NCBI GenBank assembly: GCA_013396915.1
Contig: VWZL01001972.1
Location: 59,300 to 123,299 of the forward strand
Direction: 5' to 3'
Length of the DNA: 64,000 nucleotides
Origin: Stercorarius parasiticus
Taxonomy: Eukaryota; Chordata; Aves; Charadriiformes; Stercorariidae
Shown: positions 51,996-63,952 of the stretch, in pieces
Numbering within the stretch: position 1 is the first letter of the stretch
How the letters are laid out: every line of letters starts with the position of its first letter
Notes under the pieces: generated by a model
What the model was told of the DNA's origin: nothing
What the model saw: only the letters and a program-made list of their open reading frames with translations
The model's database searches: none
Translations under genes and position numbers: made by a program

Positions 51996-54210
51996 ATCTC
52001 TTTAGGTCACTCTAAATGGGCAAAGATTTGTATTTATCACATGGGTTATGTTCAACACAGATTCCTACATTGATTTCTGTAGGCATCATGTTAATCAAAA
52101 CATGCAGTTTATTTTGTATCAGAAGGTTCAAAATTAATCAAGAATATTGATGGTTGGACATCAGTCTCTTAGAGAACTGGCTTCTTGACTGCTCATGGCA
52201 TTCCCTTTGTGAAAACACTGCTAGGAACTCTGCTTTTACCTGGGAGGGGCACAGAGCAAGAGCAAAGGTATGAAAGACTATAGCCTTATCAATGGCCCAT
52301 GTCTAAAACTATTCACCGTTAAGGTCGTAAGTTTAAGTTGTTTGGGTTTCTTACATTTCTTTTAGACTCTAAGTTTTCTTTTTAAAAAAGGGAGCAAAGT
52401 GCTCTCTTTTTCTACATGTTTTCTCCCCTTAATTCCCTCAGATGCTGAGCTCCAATACGTAGCAGGAAATGGATGCTGAGCAGTACAAAGCAAAGACTCT
52501 GGAGAGAAGGAGACCGGGGTGCACAGATGCTGAGGTTTGAACCAATAGTTACCAGTAAGTCTGCTTTACGTATCTATATTTTGGTTAGACTTTCAATTGC
52601 AAATATTGTTTTACAATGGGAAGGAGAAGCTGCACTCACTCACACTGCAGCAAGGCAAACCTTGCCCAGTGTTTGTCAGCTCGGTAAGTGTTTTCTTGTG
52701 GAACTAACAGTATGTGCTTTGGAGTGCTAATGTGCTCTCTCAATTGTTTTTCTTCCTACTAGCTCTATTGACAGTAAGATTTGTGTAGTACTGCTGTACC
52801 CCAAAGGTCATTATTCAAAACATTTTTACACAGCCCCTTCCTTCAAAAATATAAAGTTATCTCAAATAATATACACTGACGCAGCTTCTTTGCTAGCTAC
52901 TGCGCCACAAATAAAAGACAATTAAAAAGTTTAAAAATGAATAGTGGATGGCATCTTTAGCTGCAATTATTTTTTGTCTATATCCACACAAGTATTTGCA
53001 ATGAAAATAAGCATCACAACAAGATTACGTAAGCTAACAGCACTTCTCACATACGAACGCCTTGGCTTCTTGAAGGATTAATTTCCAGAAATAATGCAAA
53101 CAGAAATGTAGACTCCTAACTCCAATATTTATACAACTATTGCATTATTCAAGCAGAGACCAGACTGGTAATTGTTTTAAGCTGTTATCCTAGGTTTCTT
53201 CCATTCCTGGAATTTGGGCTGGAAAAGGCTTAAAGGATTAGGAGGACAGTTATGGAGAGGCAATATCTTCATCTTCATCGAGATGGCTAGCCAGGTGTTG
53301 TTCTATAGTAAAGCTGACACTTTCAGTGACCAAAGAAACTGCAGTACATTAAACTATAAAAGAGCTGTGAAAAGTCGAACCTTCTTTACATCCAGGTACA
53401 ATCCAAAGGGAAAGATGTAAGACCCAAATTCTGACTAAATAAATAGCATAGCAAGAACATACTAGCTATGCTCCTAGCTATGGACTAAAAGGCTGATAAA
53501 ATCACCACCACTGCACGTGAGAAGACATGCTTGCACAACTAGAGTGGGATTGCTGCCCCAAACGAAGCCTGCTGTTGAGTCACTGCAGGAGACTGTGGAA
53601 TGCCTTCTTCAAGGTGAGAATGAAACAGGAAGGCATGAAAGCCTGACAGAGGAAGGAGAGAGCTAGGAGCAGATGCCCTGCTGCATAACTTCAAAAATAA
53701 ATACGAAAGGAACAATATTGAGAAAGTAGTGGCTCTGAGCAGGGTGTCTTGAGTCCCTTCTTGCAAGTCTGAAATACTGGGATTCACTAATGCACGAAAA
53801 GCTTTCTGAAAGTAAGCCTTGAGATGGCATTCTCCGTGTAGGCTGTGGGAGTTACTAGGGAACCCTATGGATGGGCTTCCAGGGCTCACAGGGTAAAAAA
53901 ACCTTACTTGCTGTGGAGCATTTCATTAAACACTCTGGAATACTGTGCAGACACAAGAATTCTTGTTTCCCTTTCATTTCTCATTTAGCCCTTGCTCTTT
54001 TCTGCATTTGTCAAACTTGTAGTATTTGTGACAAAAGCAGGAGGTATTATTGGCATATGTGAATTGCTGTGTTCACTCTCCCTGAGTTTCTTTACACAAC
54101 CTCTTAGGAAAACTCAATGCAATGAAGATGATCTGTTTCTTGTATTTGCTGGGGAACACCATCAAGTCTGCAATTCATCAAGTCCGAGGCAGAGAAATGT
54201 TGCTACCTGG
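51996..54210. other. Unique DNA, no supported gene
   Basis: Background open frames only. The minus-strand 116-codon frame at 53539-53889 lacks any recognised domain. Confidence 0.5.
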
Positions 54211-54276
54211 TTATATTGTGCTGATACTGTACTTATATTGTACCGATACTGTACTTATATTGTACCTGGTTATATG
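54211..54276. repeat. 22-bp tandem repeat, about three units
   Basis: Two 22-bp units, TTATATTGTGCTGATACTGTAC (54211-54232) and TTATATTGTACCGATACTGTAC (54233-54254), are followed by a partial third (TTATATTGTACCTGG). The third leads into ACCTGGTTATATGG, echoing ACCTGGTTATATT just before the array. Confidence 0.9.
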
Positions 54277-57200
54277 GTACTTAACAACTTTCTTCTGAAT
54301 GTACTTGAAAGAAGGGAAGAATTGCTGGTAAGCCAGAGGTGGCTTTCCATACCTTACTAATCAATGGAGAAGGAGTGAGACACACAATGCTTACAAGGAA
54401 AAGGAAAAAAAAAAAAATACTCTCTCAAAAGAAAAAAAAAAGGATCTTCCTGATCTATGAGCCACCAATCCACCCACCCCCAGTTTGATCAGAAACTTTT
54501 CCTAGTACCAAATAAAGTTGGGTAGAACTGCAGACTTAAAATATGCAGATCTGAAAATGCAGACCATCTCCAGCTTTGAGGTGACTTTTTTCTGTAGTAA
54601 TCAAGCATATATTTGGGACAGTAGCAATTTCCCTGATTTATGAAGCTGAGGGTTTGGTCCACTGGTTTCAGGAGGAATTGATGGTGGCTGAGCAATGCTC
54701 AGCAACCTGCAAAACTGAGCTTTCAGAGAAGTGTTGAAATATACACCAGTGAGGCTGATTTTTCACATTGCCAAGTATCCTCTCTATCTGTAACCTTTGC
54801 AAGCATGAGGCTGTTCTCATTCCAACTGGCTGGACTTCTGAAGTCAGGTTCACAGGAACAGGAGCGAGGGTTGGTCACCGAGCCACACAAATGCGGCTTC
54901 TAGGAATCAAATCTCACAGCTTGAGGCCGAGGTTCAAAGCGCCGTTTTTCCATGGATAATTAGCTTTAAGGCCTTTTTATGAAAAGCACTTTCACTGGAT
55001 CAAAGCATGGGACCCTTCCTGGTTCTAACTCTTCCTCTATTCCTAATTTCTTGACATACTGAAAACAAAAATCCGAAGCCAACTGGGTCCTGCAAAATCC
55101 AGCGCTTTCTAATCAGCGATAATACTTATGTTCAATGTAAAGTTACATTAAAAGAATTGAGTAAACTGCTGTAAGAGGTGCATCAAGAATAGGTATGCAT
55201 ACCTAACAATAGAATCAAGTGCTTTGATGACTTTAACTTGAATCTGCATGTAAAATTTGCATAGCTTGATCATAAATAGTCATCTGTGGTCATTTTTGAG
55301 CATGGCCTTTTTAAGTAACAAAACACATCACATTCAAGCCAGAGTACCCCAAACAGGCTGCAATTAGCTGCTGGGATTAAATGGACGCTTTATGAAACAA
55401 GCACATAGCTTTTAGGAAGGTACAGCATTTTATTTCCTAAAAGACATTTATTTATTCAACAAAAATGCTATCACCTTTGAGTTAGTAACTAACAAAACCA
55501 GTGACGTACAAAAAATCAATATTTATACACTGAAACTGAAAACTAAAGGGTTTCTAGTGTTCTGAACAGCAGAATATAGGTCCTTTTTATAAACAATCCC
55601 TACTGAAAAAATGACAGCTCTGGCACAGCTCACAGTAGGAAGGGGGAGAGGTAAGACACATTTTTTTGTTGCAGAGAAATGTAGTCTTCCTTTGAAGAAT
55701 GCATGTCAGAGAGATCATCTTTTGAGCTTGCTCTAACAGAGCCATTTAAAATATTTCTGTGCAGCGAGAGACCTTGCGGTGGAATATGTTAAAGCATTCA
55801 AAATGGTGAAACAAATAAGAGGGATTTCAACACTGAGCTTACCCACACAGTCAGAGACCTCCGTGCTTGTGCATGTTAGCTACTAGGGTGGACTCCAAAG
55901 CAAGTACACCAGCTAAACTAAATCATGCTGAATGGCAGTATCTTAGTACTGCTTTATATTTTATCCCACTGGTTAAAATTTCAGTAAAAAGGAAACCAAA
56001 TATTACTCTAAAGCTTACAGATGAGATTAGGCAGAAACAGATGAGACTAGCAGACTACCATGACTCATAATAAAACCCCAGTAAAGCTGCCTGTGAGAAG
56101 TTCAACAAAGAAAATCAAAACCACAAAAGACTATAACTACATTGGGGTTTGAATAAGGAAATTGAAACCTGATTCTCTACACAGAATATACAAGTGTATT
56201 TCCATGCAATATCATTGCACAGAAATAAATAAAGCACACAGTGCCTCTACACGTATGTGCATTTCTCAAGCTTGAGTTTTGTGAAAACTGTGAATATCTA
56301 GGCAGACAGCAGATTGAATAAATCTCAGTTGTAACTGAGCAATTACCAAATATTGGCCTGGATTATTCTTCCTCATAATAAATCTCACAAGAACGAGCTC
56401 AGAAGGAGGAATTTTCTTTAAGCATCTATATGAGGCACTCTTATTCATTAAGTCCCCAGTTCATATGAATTTGTCTACCCAACCTACTCTCCAGCCAGCA
56501 GAAAATATGCTTCAAGTATTAAAGGGAATCTCTAGGAGCCCAGGCATGATGGCAGCCCTCCTTTAAAGAAATGCTAATGAAAATATATTGAGGTGAGTTC
56601 TACACTCTCCCATAACCAACTGTATTCTTATACCAGAAAAGGAGGGAGGCTGCAATAACGTTGCTTATTACACAACAGGGTGTGTTACTATCTACTCTCC
56701 CAACGCTAGCGTAGCTATAATTTGCATCAGCAGGTGTAAATAATGATATGCAACTAGATTTTTTGAGTGATCCCTCGTTTTCTGCATTTCCTTCTATTAT
56801 TTCTGTTTGAAAGCTACTCTATTATAAAGAATGAGATCTTCACCATTTTCTTAGTGCTTATTCCAGTTTGTAGTCCAGCTCTTTAGCCTGCAATAAGTTG
56901 CACTGCAACACAGTGACAGAGCTTTAATAGAGAACTGTAAGCTTAGTACAGTCAAACAATTATCAAAAATTGGTACCTTCAAAATTGGTACTAGATGAGA
57001 AAGTCTGCCTATAAACCAGCTACTGTAGGAACCTTTCAGAGTCACCTGCCAGCACTTCTTAATTTTTCTTCAGCCAACTTTTAGGTCATGTGACATAAAA
57101 AATAATTAACTGTTTTTTTAACAAGTCCTGTCTTCTTTTCTGTTAAGAACAAATAAATTCAAGCTCTTGTATTCTTTTTTTCATATATCCACCTGTATGA

Positions 57201-57622
57201 ATACAAACAACTTAATGAGGGATAGTGTTCTGTGAACACCTGCTACCTACAGGCATATAGTTCTATTGCACTCAAAATATTTAGTCTTTTTTTTTTCCTT
57301 ATTGCTCTCGAGTATTGTACTTCATTCAGCTCTCTGTTGCAACTACAGGTAAGATCCAAGGAGCCTTTGGTGTCTGATAACAAGTGCCCAAAAAGATGTT
57401 TAGCTGGGGTCTTGGCTGTTCATCCTTCTCATCCTGCTCATGTGGTGCTATGGCACAAGGACCAGATTGAACAATTTGTATCAGAAATTTATTTCAACAG
57501 AAAAATACTTCGGTGATAATACTCCCTGCCCATCTCCACCTGCCTTTTTCACCCCAACGCTGCAGAAAAACTTGCTTCCCATGAAAAAATCTGACAGAAA
57601 ATCTTTCTAATTCCAATGTTAG
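54277..57622. other. Unique DNA, no supported gene
   Basis: I see only background open frames. A strong donor-like CAG|GTAAGAT occurs at about 57349/57350 on the plus strand, inside a 94-codon frame (57232-57516). With no supported acceptor or recognised protein I do not call an exon. Confidence 0.45.
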
Positions 57623-58146
57623 TCAAAGCTGGAACACTTGCACTCGGAAGTCACAGTGTTTCCTGCATGTGGTTTGAAAGGTATATACTCCCATTCCTTT
57701 CTCTGGCTTGATGAAATCTTCCATGATGCTGTTGGCAATCAGATTCCCATGGTCCACTAAAAAAGGGATACGGCTGCTCCTTATACCAGGGGACACTGGT
57801 TGGTCAGGAAGTCAAGTTCATAGAAAAACATAAGTCCACTGAACTTCAGGCCATGGAAACAAAGTACCATGGAAACATCTCCAATTTGCTGCATTTTAGG
57901 TTTTAGCCACATTTGAACTTTTTGACCATCAGCTTCTGATTTTCAGTTCTTTTTTAAAAAGTGATGATTTCTGAAATGGAGGAAGGAACTTGAGCATAAA
58001 AACTGGCTCCTGTCATCCTTTTGGTCTTGTACCATTGTCTGGAGACTTGAAAAGGGCAGAAAAGAAATTGCCTGTATATATGGTCTTTTGTGCTGATGAG
58101 GCAAGCAGGACAAACAAGAATGGAACACATCTTTGTTGAAGACAGA
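57623..58146 (-). pseudogene. Protein-like reading with one stop and one frame change, unrecognised
   Basis: On the minus strand, one frame is open from about 58146 to a TGA at 57943-57945. It resumes in the same frame from 57942 to a TAA at 57781-57783. That second part (53 codons) includes VQMWLKPKMQQIGDVSMV and SGLMFFYELDFL. A second frame, open from 57811 to a TGA at 57623-57625 (62 codons), includes RIPFLVDHGNLIANSIMEDF and KPEKGMGVYTFQ. Read through, it would be about 170 codons of ordinary amino-acid composition. Acceptor-like pyrimidine tracts precede CAG near 57970 and 57936, and a donor-like GTATAAG follows CCCCTG at about 57787. It could be a decayed retrocopy, real exons in different phase, or chance. 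I cannot name a family. Confidence 0.22.
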
Positions 58147-61100
58147 ATATCATTCTATAATTAATTCAATTTCATTTGTGTATCAAGAGTGACTTAGAAA
58201 GGATATGCCAAAAAGTCTTGGTGTATGCTCAACATGACTAAGCATGTGGAGTACCAGTGCATTCAAAACGATGTTCTTAATTCTTTCTAATGTTCTTTTG
58301 GACAGTGAAATCATTGATGAAACTTGAACATTGGTCACAACATGAATAATACATATGTCAAAAGTTAGTCCACAAATGAACATAGCATACTGCATAAAAG
58401 CTAATGACCCACTGAAAAGCAGAATCGTTTAGAAGGATAAGAAAGGAATTTTATATAGTCCTCCCTTATGAGATCCTCCCTAGGACTATAAATTTCAGTT
58501 CAGTGGAAATTAAACTTTAAAAAACCTTCAAATACCCATCAATGGGACACTTTAAGCATGCCTTACAGGGAAAATAAACAACTTCAACACCAGGTGATCT
58601 AAAGTCTCTCATCATTCTAATCAGATTTCTTTGATTTTTAGGCATTTGCTGCTGGGTGAACAAATAAATGACAACAATTTGTGGTTTCTTCTTCTCCTTT
58701 CCTTTAATTGCTCCCCACATCTTGGCACAAAAACACTATCTTTTCATTATTTAAAAAATTTCTGATATTTCATGGAAACAAGATAAATACTTTATGCTAT
58801 TTATCCACAAATTTATTAATGTATATGTATTCTAGATACCATTCTACCATCATCATTTGTGGCCTTGAAAAAAGATAAATACTTTAATAGTTACACTAAC
58901 CATAGAGTTAACAAAATACTGAAGTACTTGGATTAGCTAGCGCCTAAAACTGTAAAAGAAAGAAATTCAAATCCAGCTGTATGTCAGGCAGGATGCTCTA
59001 TAAATGCATGAGATCCCTCAGCATCATACTGCTTCATCCTTTCTGACTCTGTAAAGATATCGATAAGGAAAATTCAAAACAACAACAGATATGCAGAAGT
59101 ACACCTTCACATCAGGTTACTACATTTCTCTGATTTCTCATATCTGATATTTCTTTTATAAACATTGCATTAGCATATCTGAAGAGCTGCTTTGCCTGTT
59201 TGCTGTTCTGCAATACCATAGTATGAACACATAATTTGACATGTAAAATAGAGTTGCATCTCCCGTAACACCTGTACTTGCCTTTAAGACATTTATCTAC
59301 TCTCTGAAATGAAACATTTGGATGGGTTGATAACAAGGAATTTCACATGGTTGATCACATTTCCCTTTCTCCAACGCATAAACATTTTGGGGATAATTGC
59401 TTTCCTTTTCTTTAAATCAAATTCTACTTTGCTTTATTTTCAGCACTCTTAGAGTGCCTTGTACTGGAATTATTTATTAACTTAAATGAGCTCTAAGGAG
59501 AACAGGACCTGGCTCTCTATACTCTCCACCAAGCCCACCAGGTTTCTCCAGAAAGCCGCAATAAATTTTAGTTCCATGACAACAAACTCCTGCTGTGTGT
59601 TTAAAAACAGGTATTTGTTGAAACTGATCCTTTCCCAGGAAATATTCAGTGAATTGGTAAATTAAAGTCAGCAAGCAAGCGAAAGCTGTTCTTACTTGTA
59701 CACTTCTGATTAATTCTCCCCATAACCACAGCTATTTATTTTGACCCAAATGCTGTCAGACTGAATGAGATACAACCGCTCTAGTAAGAAGGGTTTGGTT
59801 TCAAGTGCTGGACGCTCCCCAGTTAGATGAGGTGCTCTTGATCACCATCCCACAGCAATTGCTTTTGGCCCCAGCTCAACAAGTTTCCCCCAAAAAACGG
59901 GTGGCTGTCACTGCACTGCCAAAACCTGTTACTCCTGATTTTCGCTGCCTATGTAAAGAAGCACAAGCTGAAAGGCTATCTGGAATGAAGGGACACGGCA
60001 CCAGGGAACCGCGATTGCTGGCTTATTCTCTGTGGCTGGAGCTGCTCAAGGGCCTGTTAGCAGACTTCTGTAGGACAGAGCATCTTTTGCATCACGGAGC
60101 AGTGCACTTGCAGGCCCTAAATCAAGCATTCAACGGCGGCCTTTCCAAGCAGGCAGCCCATTCAGGTAAGGCCAAGGCAGTGCTGCCTGTATAAAATTTG
60201 CTGGAATGGCATCGGAGTGTTGCAGCAGCAGTGAAAGCGTTAACCAGAAATCTTGTCTATATCACATTTTGCAGGAATCACTCTGTTACAACAGATTGTG
60301 CAGCGCTATTTTTTCCCACTCTTTCTGATACAAGCACCCTAGGCAAACTTTCTAATTAGAGCAGCAGATGTATGCAGTGCCATGTCTCTGTGAAGTTATT
60401 ATGCCCAAACCAAATTTTGTCACTAGCAGCCAATAATTCGTTTGTCTACTAAAGGCTTGAAGTGGCCGTATCAATTATTTAAAAACACACTAAGAAGAGG
60501 AATCCATTTAAAATCTTCTGGGAAGCCCAGTTATAAAACAGTGCATGTTCAGGTTTCATCACAATATTGTCTTTTTAAAAATACAATATTACTAATTAAG
60601 GCTTAGTGCATTAGGCCATTAGAACTTGAGTGATTCATGACAGCGTAACGATCTTGCTTATCATTTGTGCTTTAATTTATGGGGTACTAAGAAAAACAAA
60701 GGAAAAAAAAACTAAGCAATTTGCAAAACTGAAACTCATCCAAAAATTGCTTGCAGTAATTTCTCCTGAAAAGTGATTTCACTGTGTGTAAGTGCTATGC
60801 TGGTAAGAAAATGCTTCCTATCAATAATTAAAGTATAATGAAAGCTTCATGTGTCAGAAGACACCCTCAAAAAAGGGCTACAAAGAAGAACATTGCTTTT
60901 CATTCAGACCTTCCACATTTTAGATCTCACAATTCTTCTCAAAGAAGTATCTTAAATACGCTACTTAGTGAAATAGATGACTATTCAAAACGCACCAGAA
61001 GCTGTAACAACGGTGAAAACTAACACAATTCTAACAAAAGTTGCAGCAGAAAGCAAAGGTCTGCACAACGCCAAGCATCCCTAAATGCCAGGAGTAGCCA

Positions 61101-62324
61101 TGAAAGATGTGGATAGTTACCATATGTCAGTGTATGAACAAAAGCATTACAGAAAGGGCATTAAAGAAGCCTAGTTTTCTAGGCTTACACTAGCAGGCGG
61201 GAGGACCATGCAAGCTCAGGGTGGACAGGATTTCTGGCCTTCAGCAGCATCCCTCTGGAGGAATACAGTCTCTCTGCTGCCAAGGAAGCACCTTCACCCC
61301 AACTTTTCTGCTCGGGAAGTTTGCAAACCAGCCTGCAAGTGAGATCTGGTACGCTGGATCAAAATATTAAGCAGGCTAAACAGCAGAAAGCTAACCCTTG
61401 AAACACACAGGTGGGTCTGAGCAAGGTTACTGTGAGCAAACTGTAGCCGGGACATCTGAAGGCAAGCCTGCCACGTTGCTAAAACACTTACTGGAAACAC
61501 TACTGCAATGCAAACGCTGCATGATTCCTAAGGGATGCTGGGCTCGGCATGAGGCCACTGACTCTGCGACTGAGGAGACGCCTGCTTCAAAAATAACTGA
61601 AGTCACTGTATCCTGAAGAATTAACTAAACCTCTAACTAAACATTTTTTATGCTTTCCATTTTAAATGGTTTAATATTATAGAGCTACTCTTCTACATGG
61701 CATTTAGGTGATAATTTAGAGCAACATCTGGATTGATGGGACCATTTATATAAAAAAACCCTCAGGTTTCTGGTGAGAAACATTACATTTGGAATAAACT
61801 CTCTTGGTCAATCTCCCTAGTTCTGGCTACCTAATGGACAGAGGTCCATAACTCAGGAGGGGACCAGCAGTCCTCTCAAAATCTTTCCCCCAGCGTCCTG
61901 CTGAAGGAATGGGAGTTAGCCTTGTTGTGTGGCAAACCCTCTCTCTTCGAATGCTGAATATGGACTCTCTTTGATCTCCTGATCTTCCAGCAGAGCCACT
62001 GCTTTTCATCTCCTGTGGCTTTGGCTACTCAGACAAACCTGGACTCTCTGATCCCCTCTCCACCTCTTCCCATGCATACGAAATGCATGGGAATGCATGC
62101 ATATAATCAATCTGTAACTACAATTACTACTTTAAAAGTGTACTAAGTAGAGCTTCATATCATGTGATAAGCTCATTTCAAAATGTACGTAGCTTCTGTT
62201 CAGTAAGTTCAAAACTCTCTTCAACAGGATCTCTGTTTAGCAGGCTGTGGTACACAAGTACTCTTGTAGGCAGTTGTAGCAATTAGGTCTGAACCATCTG
62301 ATGATGCCACTTGTTTTTCCATAC
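58147..62324. other. Unique DNA with uncharacterised open frames
   Basis: On the minus strand, ATG-started frames at 58517-58720 (67 codons) and 59112-59336 (74 codons) look superficially protein-like but have no known motif. A plus-strand open frame, 59769-60194, carries a strong donor CAG|GTAAGG at 60165/60166. A perfect small hairpin, AAGCCTAG-TTTT-CTAGGCTT, lies at 61167-61186. I see no repeat family. Confidence 0.4.
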
Positions 62325-62376
62325 CCAAATACTTTGATCAGTCTTTACCACCAAATACTTTGATCAGTCTTTACCA
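62325..62376. repeat. Perfect 26-bp tandem duplication
   Basis: Two identical adjacent copies of a 26-bp unit, CCAAATACTTTGATCAGTCT followed by TTACCA (62325-62350, 62351-62376). The absence of differences implies a recent event. Confidence 0.95.
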
Positions 62377-63463
62377 TGTCGGCACTTGGCATGCCACTAT
62401 AGGCATGCCAATAATTTTGCTTTTCTTAGTTTCCTCTCCATTACCCCATCAGACTTCCTTCTGGCTTTTTTTTCTTTATATTTTCCCTCCTGATTTATGG
62501 AACACCTAAAATTTTCTAAAGGAGGTGAGAATTTGTTTGTTGTTAATATAACCTTATTGGTAAAAAGGTTGACTTTCTTGATTTGTTTTGGCCATGCAAA
62601 AGTAGTCCATGAATAACAAGAGAGATGCCGCCCACAGCTTGAAAACTCTTTTAGGGCTTCTGTAGAAACTCTAAACTGACCCTGTGCTGTCCCAGGAAAT
62701 GCAAAGCTCTTACAGGTTATTTGTTACGATATTATTTGTTATGATTCCTCTCCCTGATGTGCTGATTCTTACCATAGCAACAGCATGTGGAAGAAAAATC
62801 TGAAAATCAAAAAGCATCCAAAGCATCCTAGGAGAACAGGTCACACGCTGCCATGACATATTATTTATTTTTTGCCAGATCAATAGTTCATTTTTTAACA
62901 AAAAAAAATACGGTGTTGTTTTTTAATAACGGCAACATAAACAACACTTCTGTGTGCACTGTTGTGTTCTTTTCTGTCAGCATGAACATCTGGTTTTCTG
63001 AATAGAGTTAGTGCAAAGGACTCCAGGCTTCTTCCCAGCCCCAAGCTGTGTGCACACAGACGCTGGCAATCTATTCCCCTACACAGATCTTGAACCCCTT
63101 CCATGCCCAGGTCTGCAGGACAAATATGACTCAGAGCTTACTCCTACAAACACTCACATGAGACACTGCAGCCCCTCTAGGTTAAATGGGACAAATCCAG
63201 TGGGTGAAGTTATTTGCCCATGTAGGTACACATAAATCTTAACAATGCGACACACACCCTTTTCCATGAAGAGGATGTCTACGCCAGGATTAAAGGTTGC
63301 TCATCACTAATGGACTAACACCTTGCAGATAACATGCATAGTCATTCTGCAGGGGAGGTAAATGTCAACAAGCCCAGGAGAAAGCAGAAAGGAGTGTCTG
63401 GTGTTGGGCAGCTGATAAGAGTTACAGTTCCATCTGCTTTGTTCACTTTGGGATTTTACTGTT
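62377..63463. other. Unique DNA, no supported gene
   Basis: No repeat family or exon recognised. Several copies of GCATGC occur at 62071-62105 and 62385-62412, without a clear array. Confidence 0.5.
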
Positions 63464-63528
63464 TTAGATATTGCTTATTGTAGTATTATTGTGGCATTGT
63501 TGTATTAGATACTATTTATTGTGGTATT
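63464..63528. repeat. Imperfect 41-bp-period repeat, TA-rich
   Basis: TTAGATATTGCTTATTGTAG (63464 on) and TTAGATACTATTTATTGTGG (63505 on) share the frame TTAGATA....TTATTGTRGTATT. The intervening bases are related TATTGTGG/CATTGTTG steps. It is low-complexity slippage-type sequence. Confidence 0.7.
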
Positions 63529-63922
63529 TTAAAATATCTAATAAACAACAGAACTGTATCTTATCCATCACTATTATCTTCCGATAGAAGATTAATGACA
63601 AGTAATATAGGAAGGTGTTGGTTTTTTTTAAATAACAAATGCAGTAATTCCACATTAGGTTAATACTAAACTACTTGTATAACATAGTAATGTATAAAAT
63701 AGTTTGTATATACCTGAACTTGATAAAGACAGTGATAGTCATATTAATCTACCTATAGAGCATTCACCCTTCCTTATGAAATGTTGGTTAAAACATTTCA
63801 CACACAGGGGCAATGACTTTAAAGTTGTAAACAATTTAAAAGCTTCAATATCATGACTTTACTCCTTGGTTTTTGAGAAAGAACAGAAAAAGCAAACTGA
63901 AAATATAATGAACCAATAGACG
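63529..63922. other. Unique AT-rich DNA, nothing seen
   Basis: I see no repeat, RNA gene or exon. Confidence 0.5.
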
Positions 63923-63952
63923 AGACCAGACTAGACCAGACTAGACTAGATA
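63923..63952. repeat. GACCAGACTA short tandem repeat
   Basis: Two units of GACCAGACTA followed by GACTAGATAG-type variants. It directly precedes a CR1-like 3' end. Confidence 0.75.

Noticed and set aside
61167..61186. Perfect 8-bp-stem hairpin AAGCCTAG-TTTT-CTAGGCTT as a small RNA or terminator
   Set aside because: The stem is too short for a microRNA precursor, terminators of this type are bacterial, and single short palindromes are expected in 64 kb.
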